Below, piece after piece: positions 46,718 to 58,870 of a stretch of 64,000 bases of DNA. Position numbers and translations under genes: made by a program. Position 1 is the first letter of the stretch, and every line of letters begins with the position of its first letter. Origin of the DNA: an uncultured Rhodospirillales bacterium (GTDB lineage: Bacteria > Pseudomonadota > Alphaproteobacteria > Acetobacterales > Acetobacteraceae); contig CAIYCW010000055.1 of the NCBI GenBank assembly GCA_903924855.1, positions 39,251-103,250 of the forward strand, in the 5' to 3' direction. The notes below the pieces were generated by a model. It was given only the letters and a program-made list of their open reading frames with translations. It was not told the origin of the DNA and did not search any database.

Positions 46718-46736
46718 TTAACCGGTTTGTGGTTAA
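46718..46736. promoter_or_regulatory. Inverted repeat TTAACC-N7-GGTTAA upstream of pdhA
   Basis: Perfect 6-bp arms separated by 7 bp, just beyond the nested repeat; a possible operator for the pdh operon. Confidence 0.4.
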
Positions 46737-46931
46737 GTCTTTGAAGCATCACATTCCAGCGCAGGATCGTCGCTTTGCGTTGCCACAACTCAAGGGACGG
46801 CGCATGAAAATTACGCCTGCCCCCATGCAGCTTGCGTGATTTTTCGCGTGCGCGCGACAACGCAGTTTGGATTGCCGCGCGTGAAAGCGGGATCGGGAAC
46901 GGCTGATCGGGGTCTTTTCCGATGCAGCCGA

Positions 46932-47264
46932 TCAGAACACCGACTGGCCTTTGGGATACATCACGATGATATCGGCGGGGGCTGCGAGGTTGAGCCGGTC
47001 GCGCACGCGCTCATCGAGGGCATCGCGGTCCAGATTGCCGGCCTGCAGGGCGGCGACGCGGCGCTGCCAGACCGCCTGTTCGGCCTGGGCGTTGGCAAGG
47101 TCCTGCTGCGCGTCGTGCATCGCCTGATCGCGCTGTGCCTGGGCCTGCAGGCCACGATCGCCCTGCCAGGCGCCCCAGGCAAAATAGCCGGCCAGTGCGA
47201 GGAACACGGCGGGGGCCGCCACGTTCTGCAGCAGGTTCTTCACGACACGGCCCAGCGACATCAT
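46932..47264 (-). CDS. ftsB: FtsB/DivIC-family cell-division protein
   Basis: 110 residues. One TM helix (~15-33, A-P-A-V-F-L-A-L-A-G-Y-F-A-W-G) precedes a coiled coil rich in Gln/Ala/Asp (~38-75) and a short periplasmic end (R-L-N-L-A-A-P-A-D-I-I-V). It fits the septum formation initiator family, which joins FtsL and FtsQ at the division site. It lies between eno and pdhA as in many alphaproteobacteria. Confidence 0.88.
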   Translation of the reverse strand: MMSLGRVVKNLLQNVAAPAVFLALAGYFAWGAWQGDRGLQAQAQRDQAMHDAQQDLANAQAEQAVWQRRVAALQAGNLDRDALDERVRDRLNLAAPADIIVMYPKGQSVF

Positions 47265-47411
47265 TCACCCCGAATCCAGCTTGACGGACCATGACATAGT
47301 GGACAGGTCTTGTGAATCACCAATTGATGGCCCGATTCCGCCATGATTCGCCGGCTGAATACAGGCATACCGGAAGTTGGTCCGGTGACTCGACATTGAA
47401 GGACTTTGGCG

Positions 47412-47642
47412 ATGTCTGTGCGCACCCTGGTTCTGGCGGCCTTGGCCGGCCTGACGCTGCTGACCGCTCAGCCTGGGATGGCCCGGGCGGATTGGGTTCC
47501 GGATCGGGGGTGGCATCATGAGGAGTGGCGCGAGCGCGCGCGCTTCGAGCGCGAGGCGCGGGAGCGGGCCTGGCGGGAGCGTGAATGGCGCGAGCACGAA
47601 TGGCGGGAGCACCATTGGCGCGAGGCGTATCGCGGGTGGTGA
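47412..47642 (+). CDS. Small secreted Trp/Arg/Glu-repeat protein
   Basis: 76 residues. The signal peptide M-S-V-R-T-L-V-L-A-A-L-A-G-L-T-L-L-T ends near A-R-A. The mature part is almost only W-R-E / W-R-E-H-E type steps (R-E-R-A-W-R-E-R-E-W, H-E-W-R-E-H-H-W-R-E). It is highly charged, probably periplasmic. I do not recognise a named family. It is divergent from ftsB; no operon partner. Confidence 0.7.
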   Translation: MSVRTLVLAALAGLTLLTAQPGMARADWVPDRGWHHEEWRERARFEREARERAWREREWREHEWREHHWREAYRGW

Positions 47643-47654
47643 TCGTGGTCGTGA

Positions 47655-47679
47655 GGGCGGGTCGTGGACCCGCCCTACG
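47655..47679. repeat. Palindrome GGGCGGGTC-GTG-GACCCGCCC, then TACG
   Basis: A perfect 9-bp stem with a 3-nt loop between the convergent ends of the small secreted protein gene and eno. It may terminate either gene and shares the CGCCCTACG end with the REP-like elements at 40994 and 58829. Confidence 0.6.
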
Positions 47680-47697
47680 ATTTGGTGGTGGGTGGGG

Positions 47698-49140
<1,443 letters not shown>

Positions 49141-49197
49141 GCACCGACCAGGGCCGGGCGCCAGAGACGCGCGCGTTGAGGTTTGTGAAGCGAAGGC

Positions 49198-49728
49198 TCA
49201 GGGCGTGGCGGCGGAGAGAGCCGCGTAGTCGGACGGGGTCATGCCGGGGGCCTTGGTGAGGAAGGCTGAGATGGACCACATCTTTTGCTCATCCATGGTG
49301 GGGACGAAGCTTGGCATGCCGGTCATCTTCACGCCGTTCTTGATATACCAGAACACTTCCTGCGTGTTGACGTGGCGGCCGGCGCGGAAGAAGCCCTGGG
49401 GTGGGCGCGGGTTTTCGCCCTTGCCCTGCGGGCCTGGTTCGCGGCCCGGGGCGGAATGGCAGAAGGCGCAGTTGCGGGCGTAGAGCTGGGCGCCGGCCTT
49501 GATCAGCTCGGGTTTGTCGAGCAGCCCGTCCGGCACCGGGTTTTCGCTGATCCGGGCTGCGACGGAGCGCTCGGAGGTTTCGTGCAGGATTGCGGCCATG
49601 ATGGCATTGTCCTGGTTGAGGGCTGAGACGTTCATCACGCCCAGTTCGATATAGGCGGCGGCACCGCCTGCCAGGACCAGAAAAGTGCCGGCGACGCTGA
49701 GAGCGACCGTCTTGATCGGGAAGGCCAT
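49198..49728 (-). CDS. Membrane-anchored c-type cytochrome
   Basis: 176 residues. An uncleaved-looking N-terminal helix (~7-27) serves as signal or anchor. The heme site is C87-x-x-C90-H91 (C-A-F-C-H) and the likely sixth ligand is M135 or M138 (M-T-G-M-P-S-F). It is a single-heme cytochrome c domain of the kind that brings electrons to oxidases or dehydrogenases. It stands alone, between the eno palindromes and the VOC gene. Confidence 0.9.
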   Translation of the reverse strand: MAFPIKTVALSVAGTFLVLAGGAAAYIELGVMNVSALNQDNAIMAAILHETSERSVAARISENPVPDGLLDKPELIKAGAQLYARNCAFCHSAPGREPGPQGKGENPRPPQGFFRAGRHVNTQEVFWYIKNGVKMTGMPSFVPTMDEQKMWSISAFLTKAPGMTPSDYAALSAATP

Positions 49729-49830
49729 GGTGTTTCCTCTGGTGTGTGTTTTCGCGTGACCGTCAGCCCGTCAGGCGAAAATGGCAATTAACCATTCGGA
49801 AACATTTTGAAATTTTCAACCGAAGCCGGA

Positions 49831-50277
49831 TCAATTATTGGTGTCTGGTTGAACAAGACGCGGTCGTCTGCCGAGATCGCTGAAGAAGCGCAGCAGATAG
49901 CCATCCGGATCGGCGGTGATGAACTGACGGTTGCCGAGTTCATGATCGCCGGCGCGATACCATTTCTCTTCCATCTTCAGGGTGATCCGCGCATCGGCTT
50001 CGAGAACCGATGCGTAGAGCGTGTCCACATCGGTGGTTTCGATCTGCAGGCTGATGCCGCGGCCATGGGGATAGCGCAGATCGCCGATGAGAAAGCCGCG
50101 GGCGGCGGTTTGGGGGGTGATCTGATCGAGCATCAGCTCGGCGCCCTCCCGACTGAGATAGACGAAGCCTTCCTCTGGCCGCTCCCACAGCACGGTGAAC
50201 CCGAGCAGGCCTTCATAGAAGGCTCTGCTGCGGGTGATGTCCGAGACGCAGAGTTCGGGGACGAGTTTCTGGTTCAC
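49831..50277 (-). CDS. VOC family protein (glyoxalase/bleomycin-resistance-like)
   Basis: 148 residues with two beta-alpha-beta-beta-beta halves: [23 protein letters not shown] near the N-terminus and [14 protein letters not shown] near the C-terminus. The metal ligands are not all clear, so enzyme or binding function is open. Its ATG overlaps the FKBP stop (ATGA). Confidence 0.9.
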   Translation of the reverse strand: MNQKLVPELCVSDITRSRAFYEGLLGFTVLWERPEEGFVYLSREGAELMLDQITPQTAARGFLIGDLRYPHGRGISLQIETTDVDTLYASVLEADARITLKMEEKWYRAGDHELGNRQFITADPDGYLLRFFSDLGRRPRLVQPDTNN

Positions 50278-50690
50278 TTCACGTCGAGCAGTTCCACGTC
50301 GAAGACCAGCGTGGCGTTGGGCGGGATGACGCCGCCGGCGCCGCGGGCGCCGTAGCCGTCCTCGGGCGGGATGATCAGGGTGCGGTTGCCGCCGACCTTC
50401 ATGCCGGCGACGCCCTTGTCCCAGCCGGCGATGACGTGGCCGGCGCCGAGCGGGAAGGAGAAGGGCTGGCCGCGATCGCGCGAGCTGTCGAATTTGCGGC
50501 CCTTGTTGTCGGGGGCGGCGGCGTCGAACAGCCAGCCGGTGTAGTGGACGAAGACGGTGTGGCCGGGCTTTGCCTCGGCACCGGTGCCGATGTTGTGGTC
50601 TGTCATGGAAAGCTCCCTTGGGGCTGCGGCGTTTGCGCCGGTTGCGATGAGGACGGCCGTGATGGCCAGAAGAACGCGGCGCTTGAGCAT
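50274..50690 (-). CDS. Periplasmic FKBP-type peptidyl-prolyl isomerase
   Basis: 138 residues. Signal peptide [21 protein letters not shown], then one FKBP domain: V-F-V-H-Y-T-G-W-L near 52, [22 protein letters not shown] near 95, and [10 protein letters not shown]. The ATG 50690 has AGGAG 8 nt upstream; longer in-frame starts run antisense to kdsA. Lies 5 bp after the kdsA stop. Confidence 0.94.
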   Translation of the reverse strand: MLKRRVLLAITAVLIATGANAAAPRELSMTDHNIGTGAEAKPGHTVFVHYTGWLFDAAAPDNKGRKFDSSRDRGQPFSFPLGAGHVIAGWDKGVAGMKVGGNRTLIIPPEDGYGARGAGGVIPPNATLVFDVELLDVK

Positions 50691-50695
50691 GGCAT

Positions 50696-53327
<2,632 letters not shown>

Positions 53328-53663
53328 TCAGTTGGTGGGAACCGCCGGGCCTTTGGGCGCCGGAGGCTCGGCCGGGGCGGCTGGGGTGGCGGTGCTGGTG
53401 GCCGGGGCGTCGAGCAGCGAGCGGGCGTTGGTGACCACGCCGCGGTTGAGCACGGCGAGCGTGAGCGAGAGCAGGAAGAACAGGCCGCCAAGGATGGCGG
53501 TGGTGCGGGTGAGCAGGTTGGCGGTGCCGCGCCCGCCCATGAACGCGCCCATGCCCTGCGAGGTGCCGATGCCAAGCCCGCCGCCCTCGCTGCGCTGGAT
53601 CAGCACGACGCCAATCAGCGCCAGGGTGACGAAGAGATGAATGATGAGGAGAACATTGGTCAT
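53328..53663 (-). CDS. secG: Preprotein translocase subunit SecG
   Basis: 111 residues. Two TM helices (~3-22 and ~55-75) flank a loop with the family motif V-L-I-Q-R-S-E-G-G-G-L-G; the tail is Ala/Pro-rich. SecG helps SecYEG move proteins through the inner membrane. It is 10 bp after tpiA and followed by a terminator. Confidence 0.95.
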   Translation of the reverse strand: MTNVLLIIHLFVTLALIGVVLIQRSEGGGLGIGTSQGMGAFMGGRGTANLLTRTTAILGGLFFLLSLTLAVLNRGVVTNARSLLDAPATSTATPAAPAEPPAPKGPAVPTN

Positions 53664-53673
53664 GACAGTTTAT

Positions 53674-54432
53674 CTAGCGAGGTGAGGTGGCGCGGGCAAC
53701 CGCGTCCGAAGCATGGGCGATGGCCAGGAAATCCTCGGCCACCAGGCTGGCGCCGCCGATCAGCGCGCCGCCGACCTCGGGCAGGGCCATGAGGGACGCG
53801 GCGTTGGAGGGCTTCACCGAGCCGCCATACAGAATACGCATACCCTGCCCGGCCGCGCCGAGATGCGAGACCAGGGTCTGGCGGATGAAGCCGTGCATGG
53901 CGGCGACATCGGCTTCGGAGGGGGTGCGGCCGGTGCCGATGGCCCAGACCGGCTCATAGGCGACAACGCCCTGGAAATCCGGCGGCAGGCTTGCCGTCAG
54001 CTGGGCGCCGACCACTTCGTTTTGCGCGCCGGCCAGGCGCTGGGCCTCGGTCTCGCCGACGCAGACGATGGGGGTGAGGCCGGCGGCCACGGCGGCCTGC
54101 ACCTTGGCGTGCACCACGGCGTCGCTCTCGGCGTGATCGGCCCTGCGCTCGGAATGGCCGAGAATGACGTAGGTGGCGCCGGCGTCGCGAATCTGCGGGG
54201 CGGAGAGGTCGCCGGTGTGAGCGCCGGAGGGTTTGGCGTGGCAGTCCTGCGCGCCGATGGCGACCGGCGAGCCGATCAGTGTGGCGGACAGGGTGAGCAG
54301 CAGCGTGGCCGGCGGGCAGATTAGCACGTCGCAGGCGAGGCCGTCCGCCGCACGGCGGAGCTTGGCGGCAAGGGCAGCGCCATCCTCCAGCCGCATGTTC
54401 ATCTTCCAGTTGCCCGCGATCAGCTGACGCAT
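53674..54432 (-). CDS. tpiA: Triose-phosphate isomerase
   Basis: 252 residues. Catalytic residues: K10 (A-G-N-W-K-M-N), H93 (L-G-H-S-E-R-R), E160 (Y-E-P-V-W-A-I-G-T-G), and the phosphate loop L-Y-G-G-S-V near 208. Interconverts dihydroxyacetone phosphate and glyceraldehyde-3-phosphate. Divergent from the PpiD-like gene. Confidence 0.98.
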   Translation of the reverse strand: MRQLIAGNWKMNMRLEDGAALAAKLRRAADGLACDVLICPPATLLLTLSATLIGSPVAIGAQDCHAKPSGAHTGDLSAPQIRDAGATYVILGHSERRADHAESDAVVHAKVQAAVAAGLTPIVCVGETEAQRLAGAQNEVVGAQLTASLPPDFQGVVAYEPVWAIGTGRTPSEADVAAMHGFIRQTLVSHLGAAGQGMRILYGGSVKPSNAASLMALPEVGGALIGGASLVAEDFLAIAHASDAVARATSPR

Positions 54433-54541
54433 GATGACATCTCCTTAAGCCGGTCAGGCTCTAGCCGATCCGGCCCGGGCGTGGCAAACCGCTGTCCTTG
54501 CACACGGGGCACGCACGCCCCGCCACGATGGGACCGTCACA

Positions 54542-56482
54542 ATGCTGGGCATGCTGCGCCGCTTCGCCGATACCTGGATCGCCAAGATCTTCTTCGTCAT
54601 CCTGGTTGGCGCCTTCGGCCTGTGGGGCGTGGCGGACGTGGTTCGCAACGCGGCCGATGACAAGGCGCTGGCGGTGGTGGGCTCCAAGAGCATTGAGCTG
54701 CCCGAGGCGCAGGACGCCTATCGCCGGCAGCTGGCGCAGGTGACGCGGATGCTGGGCACCGAGGTGCAGCCGACCGCGGATATGCGCAAGGCGGTGGCGG
54801 GCCAGGCGCTGGAGCGGCTGGTGACCGGGGCGGCGCTGGACGACAAGGCGCAGGCGCTGGGGCTGGCGGTGCCGGATGAGGCGCTGCGCCAGGCGGTGTT
54901 CGACATGCCGGCGTTCCGCGGCCGCGACGGCAAGTTCGATCGCACCACGTTTGTTGAGGTGCTGCGCAGCAACGGCTTCACCGAGAAGCGCTTCCTGGAT
55001 GCGATGCGCGACGATCTGGGGCAGAAGCAGCTGGTGGAGGCGGTGCGCGCCGCGGCTGCCTCGCCGGAGGTGCTGACCAACATCGTCTATTCGTTCCAGC
55101 GCGAGGAGCGGGTGGCGCAGGTGGTGGATTTCCCGTTCGCGGCGGCGACACCGCCGGCAGCGCCCACCGATGCGCAGCTTGACCGGTTCTACGCCAACAA
55201 CACCACGCGCTATCAGACGCCGGAGCTGCGCCATATCAAGGCGGTGGTGCTGGCGCCGGAGACGCTGGCCTCCGAGATCAGCATCAGCGATGCCGACATC
55301 GCCACCGCCTATGAGGCGCGCAAATCCGAGTTCAACACCGAGGAGAAGCGCTCGGTGCAGGTGCTGCTGGCGCAGGATGAGGGCACAGCGAAGCGGCTGG
55401 CCGCCGATTGGCAGGCGATGGGTGATAAGGCTGCGGCGTGGGACGACATCCAGGCGGAAGCGTCGAAATCCGGTGCGTCCGGCGTGGCGTTGGACCAGGT
55501 GGCGGCGGTGGAGTTTCCCGCCCCTGAGCTGGGCGAGGCGGTGTTCAAGGCGGCACAGGATGTGATCCCGGCGCCGGTGCACAGCGCGCTTGGCTGGCAC
55601 GTGCTGAAGGTGACGGCGATCAGCCCGGGCAGCACGAAGTCCCTGGCCGAGATGACGCCGATGCTGCGCGCGCGGCTTTTGGCCGATCGCGCCACCGATC
55701 TGATGTATGAGCGCGCCAACAAGGTGGAGGACCAGCTTGCCGCGGGCATCGCGCTGGACAATCTGCCGGGCGATCTGGGGCTGGCCGCGGTGTCCGGCAC
55801 GATGGATGCGCAGGGCAACACCAAGGAGGGCAAGCCCGCGCCGATCCCGGGGCCGGCCGAGCTGCGCCCTGCCCTGGTCCAGGCGGCGTTTCAGGCCAAG
55901 CCGGGCGACACGCCGCATATCGTGCAGGCGCCGAACGGGCGCGATGGCGAACAGTCCTTCTACGCGGTGTCGGTGGATCAGATCATCCCGCCGGCGACAC
56001 AGCCCTTGGCCGAGGTGGCTGACCGGGTGCGGGCGGATTGGATGCGTGACACCATCCGCCATGGCCAGGAGGAGCAGGCGGCGGCTGTGCTGACGGCGGT
56101 GAAAGCCGGCAAGTCGCTGGCCGATGCGGCTGCGGCGCAGAGCCGGGTTGTGCGCACCCTGCCTGCGACCGGACGTGCCGCCACCGTGGCCGGCGTGCCG
56201 ACCCAGCTGATCGCCCCGCTGTTCAGCCTCAAGCCGGGCGAGGCCACGATGGTGGAGACCGAGGACGGGTTCGAGGTGGCGGTGCTGGATCGTGTGATCG
56301 ACGCCGATCCGGCGAAGGATCCGGCCGGTGTTGCACAGATCCATGACGCGGTGGCGCAGCAGATGGCCAATGACATCGAGCAGCTTTTCGTGCTGGCGGT
56401 GCGCAACCAGGTGCAGCCCAAGGTGAACCGCGCCATGCTGGAGACGCTGGCGCAGGGCGATGCCGCGCCGGACGCCCAGTAA
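54542..56482 (+). CDS. ppiD: PpiD-like membrane-anchored periplasmic chaperone/isomerase
   Basis: 646 residues. A short cytoplasmic start and one TM helix (~13-33) precede a SurA-type N domain (~40-200) and a parvulin-like PpiC domain (~245-370; L-G-W-H-V-L-K-V at its end), then a second SurA-like segment. It assists folding of proteins leaving the Sec translocon, next to secG in synteny. The start has no strong ribosome site but matches the family N-terminus (M-L-x-x-L-R-x-x-A-x-T-W-I). Confidence 0.94.
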   Translation: MLGMLRRFADTWIAKIFFVILVGAFGLWGVADVVRNAADDKALAVVGSKSIELPEAQDAYRRQLAQVTRMLGTEVQPTADMRKAVAGQALERLVTGAALDDKAQALGLAVPDEALRQAVFDMPAFRGRDGKFDRTTFVEVLRSNGFTEKRFLDAMRDDLGQKQLVEAVRAAAASPEVLTNIVYSFQREERVAQVVDFPFAAATPPAAPTDAQLDRFYANNTTRYQTPELRHIKAVVLAPETLASEISISDADIATAYEARKSEFNTEEKRSVQVLLAQDEGTAKRLAADWQAMGDKAAAWDDIQAEASKSGASGVALDQVAAVEFPAPELGEAVFKAAQDVIPAPVHSALGWHVLKVTAISPGSTKSLAEMTPMLRARLLADRATDLMYERANKVEDQLAAGIALDNLPGDLGLAAVSGTMDAQGNTKEGKPAPIPGPAELRPALVQAAFQAKPGDTPHIVQAPNGRDGEQSFYAVSVDQIIPPATQPLAEVADRVRADWMRDTIRHGQEEQAAAVLTAVKAGKSLADAAAAQSRVVRTLPATGRAATVAGVPTQLIAPLFSLKPGEATMVETEDGFEVAVLDRVIDADPAKDPAGVAQIHDAVAQQMANDIEQLFVLAVRNQVQPKVNRAMLETLAQGDAAPDAQ

Positions 56483-56516
56483 GTCTTTCCTTTTTTCAGC
56501 CAGCCGGACACACGCC

Positions 56517-58013
56517 ATGACAGACAGAGATCGTTTCACCGCCGATTATGAGGCCGGGCGGGGTCATCTGGTCTGGCGGCGCGCGGTGGCCGATCTGGAG
56601 ACGCCGGTTGCGGCCTATCTGAAGCTGGTGCAGGGCCGGCCCAACGCGTTCCTGCTGGAATCGGTGGAAGGTGGCGCCACGCGCGGGCGCTATTCGATCG
56701 TGGGCTGCGATCCGGATCTGATCTGGCGCTGCAAGGACGGCCGGGCCGAGATCAACCGCAATGCGATCGCGGCCCCGTTTGCCTTTGTGGCGCAGGAGGC
56801 CGCACCCCTGGATGGGCTGCGGTCGCTGATCGCCGAGGCGAGGCTTGACGTGCCCGAGGGTCTGCCGCCGATGGCGGGCGGGCTGTGGGGGTATCTGGGC
56901 TATGACATGGTCCGGCTGATGGAGGATCTGCCGAACAAGAACCGCGATGAGATGGGGCTGCCGGATGCCACCTTGCTGCGCCCCACGCTGTTTGCGATCT
57001 TCGACAATGTGACGGACATGCTGACCTTCGCGGCACCGGTCTATCCGCGCGAGGGGGTTTCGGCGGCTTTGGCCTGGCAGTCCGCGCAGGATCGGCTGGA
57101 TCAGGCGGCGCTGGCGTTGACGCGGCCGCTGCCGTTGCCGGCCCCGCCGGTGGATCTGCCAGCACTGCCGGAGCCCAAATCGAGCTTCACCCATGACGGG
57201 TTTGTGGCGGCGGTGGAGAAGGCGAAGGACTACATCCGCGCCGGCGATGCGTTTCAGATCGTGCCGAGCCAGCGTTTCTCGATCCCGTTCCAACTGCCGC
57301 CGTTTGCGCTGTATCGGGCGCTGCGGCGGATCAGCCCGGCCCCGTTCCTGTTCTTCCTGGATTTCGGCGGCTTTGCGATTGTGGGGTCGTCTCCTGAAAT
57401 TCTGGTGCGGCTGCGCGACAACAAGGTGACGATACGGCCGCTGGCCGGCACGCGCAGGCGCGGGGCTACGGTGGAGGAGGATGAGCGCCTGGCGGCCGAT
57501 CTGCTGGCCGATCCGAAGGAGCGCGCCGAGCATTTGATGCTGCTCGATCTGGGCCGCAACGATGTGGGCCGGGTGGCGGAGCTGGGCACGGTGCGGGTGG
57601 TGGAGAGCTTCGTCATCGAGCGGTTCAGCCATGTGATGCACATCGCCTCTGACGTGCAGGGCGAGTTGCAGGCGGGGCTTTCGGCGGTGGACGCGCTGGT
57701 GGCGGGGTTTCCGGCCGGCACGCTGACGGGCGCGCCGAAGGTGCGGGCGATGGAGATCATCGAGGAGCTGGAGCCGGTGCGGCGCGGCATCTATGCCGGG
57801 TGCATCGGGTATTTCGCGGCCGATGGCTCGATGGACACCTGCATCGGGCTGCGCACGGCGGTGGTGAAGGACGGCACGATGTATATCCAGGCCGGGGCCG
57901 GCATTGTCGCGGACAGCGACCCGGAGGCGGAATATGAGGAAACCCGCCAGAAGGCGCGCGGCATGATGCGCGCGGCCGAGGAGGCGGTGCGGTTCGCCTC
58001 CGGCCGGGGATAG
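56517..58013 (+). CDS. trpE: Anthranilate synthase component I
   Basis: 498 residues. The tryptophan-feedback motif L-L-E-S (46-49) lies in the N domain; the chorismate-binding part carries I-R-P-L-A-G-T-R-R-R-G near 310, D-L-G-R-N-D-V-G-R-V near 345 and G-A-P-K-V-R-A-M-E-I-I near 405. It makes anthranilate from chorismate with the TrpG amidotransferase, which is not in the window. ATG 56517 is used; an upstream in-frame start overlaps ppiD. Confidence 0.97.
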   Translation: MTDRDRFTADYEAGRGHLVWRRAVADLETPVAAYLKLVQGRPNAFLLESVEGGATRGRYSIVGCDPDLIWRCKDGRAEINRNAIAAPFAFVAQEAAPLDGLRSLIAEARLDVPEGLPPMAGGLWGYLGYDMVRLMEDLPNKNRDEMGLPDATLLRPTLFAIFDNVTDMLTFAAPVYPREGVSAALAWQSAQDRLDQAALALTRPLPLPAPPVDLPALPEPKSSFTHDGFVAAVEKAKDYIRAGDAFQIVPSQRFSIPFQLPPFALYRALRRISPAPFLFFLDFGGFAIVGSSPEILVRLRDNKVTIRPLAGTRRRGATVEEDERLAADLLADPKERAEHLMLLDLGRNDVGRVAELGTVRVVESFVIERFSHVMHIASDVQGELQAGLSAVDALVAGFPAGTLTGAPKVRAMEIIEELEPVRRGIYAGCIGYFAADGSMDTCIGLRTAVVKDGTMYIQAGAGIVADSDPEAEYEETRQKARGMMRAAEEAVRFASGRG

Positions 58014-58078
58014 CGGCGGCTACGGATTGACCGTGGTTTTTCTTGCGGCTGGCCAGGTGGTGTGAAACACACTGGTGG

Positions 58079-58684
58079 ATGGACCACGTGCCATCCCCTT
58101 CCGAGCGTCTGAGCCTGGGCCATGTGGTCACGTCGCTGCGTGAGCGTGTGGCGGCCTGGGGGGCGCGCGGGGTTCTGGACCGGCTGGTGATGTTCCTGCT
58201 GTATCGCAGGCTTGGCGAGATCGGCCAGCGTGCCGAGCGGATGCTGGCGCGGTTTCAGGCGGGGCGGCTCTGGCGGCGTGGGCCGCGTGTGGTGGCGGTT
58301 GTTCCTGACGCCTGCGCTGAGGGGCTGACGCGTGCGGCGTCCGCCGCGGTGTTGCCCCGGCAGTTCGGCTGGCTGGTGCGTGCGGGCGGCCATGAGGCGG
58401 CGGGGCTTGGGGCGCAGTTGCAGCATGTGATGGCTCAGCCGGAGATGGCGGCGTTGCTTGCGGCGAGCCCGCAGGCGGTGCGGCTGTTGCGGCCGCTGTG
58501 CCGGGCCCTGGCGATCGGGGATGACGTTCTGCAGCCCGGGCGGGCGCCGAAGCCTCTGGTGGAGCGCAAACCGCCCGCGAAGCCGGTGCGCAAGCCGCGC
58601 GAGAAGATTGATTTCGGGCGGATTCCGTTGCCGCGCGGGATGCTTTCCGCGGCCAGGCGGCAGGGTTTTGGCAAATTGCGGTGA
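58079..58684 (+). CDS. Hypothetical protein, basic
   Basis: 201 residues, not recognised. It is rich in Arg, Ala and Leu with no clear TM helix or signal peptide. The N half has R-L-S-L-G-H-V-V-T-S-L-R-E-R and the C-terminus is basic and Pro-rich (P-L-V-E-R-K-P-P-A-K-P-V-R-K-P-R) with I-P-L-P-R-G-M-L near the end. The start could also be GTG/ATG upstream. It follows trpE by 65 bp on the same strand. Confidence 0.6.
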   Translation: MDHVPSPSERLSLGHVVTSLRERVAAWGARGVLDRLVMFLLYRRLGEIGQRAERMLARFQAGRLWRRGPRVVAVVPDACAEGLTRAASAAVLPRQFGWLVRAGGHEAAGLGAQLQHVMAQPEMAALLAASPQAVRLLRPLCRALAIGDDVLQPGRAPKPLVERKPPAKPVRKPREKIDFGRIPLPRGMLSAARRQGFGKLR

Positions 58685-58773
58685 TGGCGGGCGGGGTGAA
58701 GCCGTGTGGTTTTTGTTCCGGTTTGTTTATTTTTTTGGGATGAAGCGGGTTCGCCCGTTGGCAAACGGGTGAA

Positions 58774-58815
58774 GTTTTTTTGCTTCTTTTTGTTCACAAA
58801 AAGAAGGGCTTTCTT
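58774..58815. repeat. Poly-T/poly-A hairpin element (third copy)
   Basis: CTTCTTTTTGT - TC - ACAAAAAGAAG (58783-58806), a perfect 11-bp stem preceded by GAAGTTTTTTTG. Same family as the inverted pair at 18853-18978. It could act as an intrinsic terminator in either direction between these convergent genes. Confidence 0.8.
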
Positions 58816-58828
58816 GGTGTTTGGGAAT

Positions 58829-58870
58829 GGCGGAGGCGCTTCGCGCTTCCGCCCTACGGTGCCGCCCTAC
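58829..58870. repeat. REP-like palindrome with repeated CGCCCTACG end
   Basis: GGCGGAGGCGC - TTC - GCGCTTCCGCC (58829-58853) then CTACGG, and CGCCCTACGG again at 58863. The second CTA is the complement of the TAG stop of the minus-strand acyl-CoA synthetase. Confidence 0.75.

Larger units (their letters stand above)
46604..46931. other. 328-bp gene-free region: pdh leader and ftsB 3' flank
   Basis: I see no credible gene here. The half next to pdhA holds the nested inverted repeats listed separately and should contain the pdh promoter. The half near ftsB has only an 11-codon open frame (46804) without a good ribosome site. Confidence 0.6.

Noticed and set aside
46804..46839. An 11-codon frame in the pdhA-ftsB gap
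   Set aside because: No ribosome site and no sign of conservation; too short to support.
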